A DNA stretch of 24,728 nt from Euryarchaeota archaeon UBA433 (GTDB lineage Archaea > Thermoplasmatota > Poseidoniia > Poseidoniales > Poseidoniaceae): NCBI GenBank assembly GCA_002495535.1, contig DAFX01000087.1, positions 1 through 24,728 on the forward strand, written 5' to 3'. A model generated the notes under the pieces. That model was not told the DNA's origin, did not search any database, and saw only the letters and a program-made list of their open reading frames with translations. The position numbers and the translations under genes were made by a program. Within the stretch, counting starts at the first letter, position 1. Every line of letters begins with the position of its first letter. Positions 23,222 to 24,728 of this stretch are shown here, one piece after another.

Positions 23222-24728
23222 ATGAACCGCACAATTGCACTGCTCCAAGTCGACTCGACGGTTGGTGACCTTCGTGGCAACGCCACCCGACTCGAATCAC
23301 TTGCTCACCAAGCAGCAAAAAAAGGCGCGGCGCTCGCTCTGAGCACTGAACTTGCGATCTGTGGCTACCCTCCAAGAGACCTGCTCTTACAAACTGAATT
23401 TGTAGAACGGGCCCAACATCGAGCCAGTCGGCTGAACGTCCCCCTTCCAGTGCTGGTTGGCACCCCCCTCGTCCCAGACCAAGACAAACAATTACCAAGC
23501 AATGGCGTGGTTCGGTGCGGTCCACATCTCGCCACTTCTGAACACAGCAACCGTGTGGTGGCTCGAAAACAATTGCTTCCCACCTACGATGTGTTCGATG
23601 AAGCGCGCTATTTCAAACCAGACAATCGATCCGGTATTGCTCGAACAATCGCAGGCTTGGACCTGGGCGTGACCGTGTGCGAGGACGCGTGGCAAGCGGC
23701 CGGCATGACACCATCCGCTTACGCTGCAGACCCGATAGAATCCCTTGCAGAATGGGGGCGTCAAGGGGTGCAATTGGACGCTACAGTCAATCTTTCAGCC
23801 TCGCCATATCACGCCGATAAACTCGCAGACCGCATTCATGTGTGCCGTACTGCAGCCTCAGTGCTCGGTCACCCGTTCCTGATGGCGAATCAAGTCGGTG
23901 GGAACGACGATTTGTTGTTCGATGGAAACTCGCTTGCGGCTTGGCCAGACGGTCAGGTGGTCATTGCACCTGCATGGCAAGAAGGCGTTCTAATGATTGA
24001 TCTTGATGACCCTTCGTCGTGCGAATGGATCGCTTCTGACGCCTCAGATGCGCTTCACGTTGGCCAAGATACTTTGCGCTTTGTTGGACCTGATTCGGAC
24101 GGTCGAGAGCATGAACGGGAAGTCCTCGAAGACCTGGCTGATGCTGTCGTCACTGGCCTGTCGGATTATTGCCGCAAATCAGGCATCACTTCGATTGTCC
24201 TCGGCTTATCTGGTGGCATCGATTCTGCAGCAGCTGCGTGCGTAGCAGCAGCCGCAGTAGGTCCTGAACATGTCACGGGGCTTGCCATGCCATCACGACA
24301 CTCCTCGCAGCATTCGATCGATGATGCCGCCCACACTGCAAATGCTCTCGGGCTCGTGTTCGAAACGATTGCGATCGATTCTATGCATCGCTCCGTTGAA
24401 TCTTCGATTGGGGAGATGTTGCAAGATGGTGCCCCGGTTGCGGGTGAGAACTTGCAAGCACGATTGAGAGGCTTGATCGTGATGGCGCACGCCAACGCAC
24501 AAGGGAGCATGGCGATTGCTACAGGAAACAAATCTGAATTGGCTCAAGGCTATTGCACCCTCTATGGGGATATGGCTGGCGGTTACACTCCACTGGGAGA
24601 CCTCTACAAAATGCAAGTCTATGGTTTGGCAGAGGTGTTCAATCGCAGGGCGGTTGCGGCAGGTAGCCCAGCACCGGTCAACGAATCGACCATGACCAAA
24701 CCGCCTTCTGCTGAACTCGCACCTGATC
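23222..24728 (+). CDS. nadE: Glutamine-dependent NAD+ synthetase (3' end beyond the window)
   Basis: This enzyme catalyses the last step of NAD+ synthesis, amidating nicotinate adenine dinucleotide with ammonia drawn from glutamine. 502 codons are visible and the frame is open to the window edge. The N-terminal nitrilase-type glutaminase has its triad as Glu43 (STELAICGYPPRD), Lys116 (ARKQLLPTYDVFDE) and Cys153 (VTVCEDAW). The C-terminal ATP-pyrophosphatase domain has the P-loop SGGIDS at 330-335, then LAMPSRHSS and TGNKSELAQGYCTLYGDMAGGYTPLGDLYK, all hallmarks of the family. Probably only a few tens of residues are missing. The start ATG matches the beginning of strand 1 (RTIALLQVDSTVGDL). 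It lies 17 bases behind the giant surface-protein gene and may be read through from it. There is no functional link between the two beyond that. Confidence 0.96.
   Translation, partial: MNRTIALLQVDSTVGDLRGNATRLESLAHQAAKKGAALALSTELAICGYPPRDLLLQTEFVERAQHRASRLNVPLPVLVGTPLVPDQDKQLPSNGVVRCGPHLATSEHSNRVVARKQLLPTYDVFDEARYFKPDNRSGIARTIAGLDLGVTVCEDAWQAAGMTPSAYAADPIESLAEWGRQGVQLDATVNLSASPYHADKLADRIHVCRTAASVLGHPFLMANQVGGNDDLLFDGNSLAAWPDGQVVIAPAWQEGVLMIDLDDPSSCEWIASDASDALHVGQDTLRFVGPDSDGREHEREVLEDLADAVVTGLSDYCRKSGITSIVLGLSGGIDSAAAACVAAAAVGPEHVTGLAMPSRHSSQHSIDDAAHTANALGLVFETIAIDSMHRSVESSIGEMLQDGAPVAGENLQARLRGLIVMAHANAQGSMAIATGNKSELAQGYCTLYGDMAGGYTPLGDLYKMQVYGLAEVFNRRAVAAGSPAPVNESTMTKPPSAELAPD

Noticed and set aside
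1..24728. tRNA and other structured RNA genes.
   Set aside because: I looked for the T-loop consensus (GGTTCRANNCC) with matching acceptor arms in the gaps and found none. The gaps are too short for rRNA or large ncRNA.

Overview
The window is protein-coding from end to end. It holds eleven genes (one cut off at the right edge), no RNA genes, no CRISPR array and no insertion sequence. The longest stretch between genes is the 162 bases between ileS and the giant surface protein gene, so no gene-free stretch exceeds 300 bases. The gene set points to a marine planktonic euryarchaeon of the Marine Group II (Poseidoniales) type. The clues are a MutS-family ATPase with an N-terminal helix-hairpin-helix, an IleRS with the GIHH variant of the HIGH motif, membrane-anchored giant surface proteins with acidic cytoplasmic tails, and lipobox lipoproteins beside aminoacyl-tRNA synthetases. 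This assignment is inference: no rRNA or ribosomal protein is present, and a bacterial source cannot be formally excluded.

Layout, left to right. (1) 41-1779, minus: an NAD(P)-dependent extended SDR followed, with a one-base TGATG overlap, by a six-helix membrane protein resembling the Frag1/DRAM/Sfk1 family. (2) 1846-3333, plus: cysteinyl-tRNA synthetase. (3) 3398-6190, minus: a 930-residue secreted amidohydrolase with an N-terminal lamin-tail domain, a Gly-Asn-Asp-Thr linker encoded by an 18-bp tandem repeat, and a C-terminal membrane anchor. (4) 6278-8526, plus: thioredoxin, then a lipoprotein alpha/beta hydrolase of the CocE / X-Pro dipeptidyl-peptidase class. (5) 8527-17885, minus: a same-strand run with gaps of 13 to 58 bases, read in the order ileS, a BtuF-like binding protein with no signal peptide, an Asp-box (BNR) lipoprotein, a 579-residue protein I read as a zinc-finger plus NYN/PIN ribonuclease, and the HhH-MutS ATPase. 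(6) 18048-24728, plus: a 1718-residue cell-surface protein, then glutamine-dependent NAD+ synthetase, which runs off the window.

Housekeeping genes (cysS, ileS, nadE, trx) alternate with exported proteins (amidohydrolase, peptidase-like hydrolase, Asp-box lipoprotein, giant surface protein). This suggests a heterotroph that degrades and binds dissolved organic matter at its surface. The most unusual gene is 10586-12325. It is clearly richer in A+T than its neighbours, has its own T-tract/promoter-like leader, and combines an N-terminal Cys/His cluster of CCCH type with a C-terminal NYN/Zc3h12a-like nuclease signature. That architecture recalls the animal Regnase proteins with the domain order reversed, and I consider it the best candidate for an undescribed system here.
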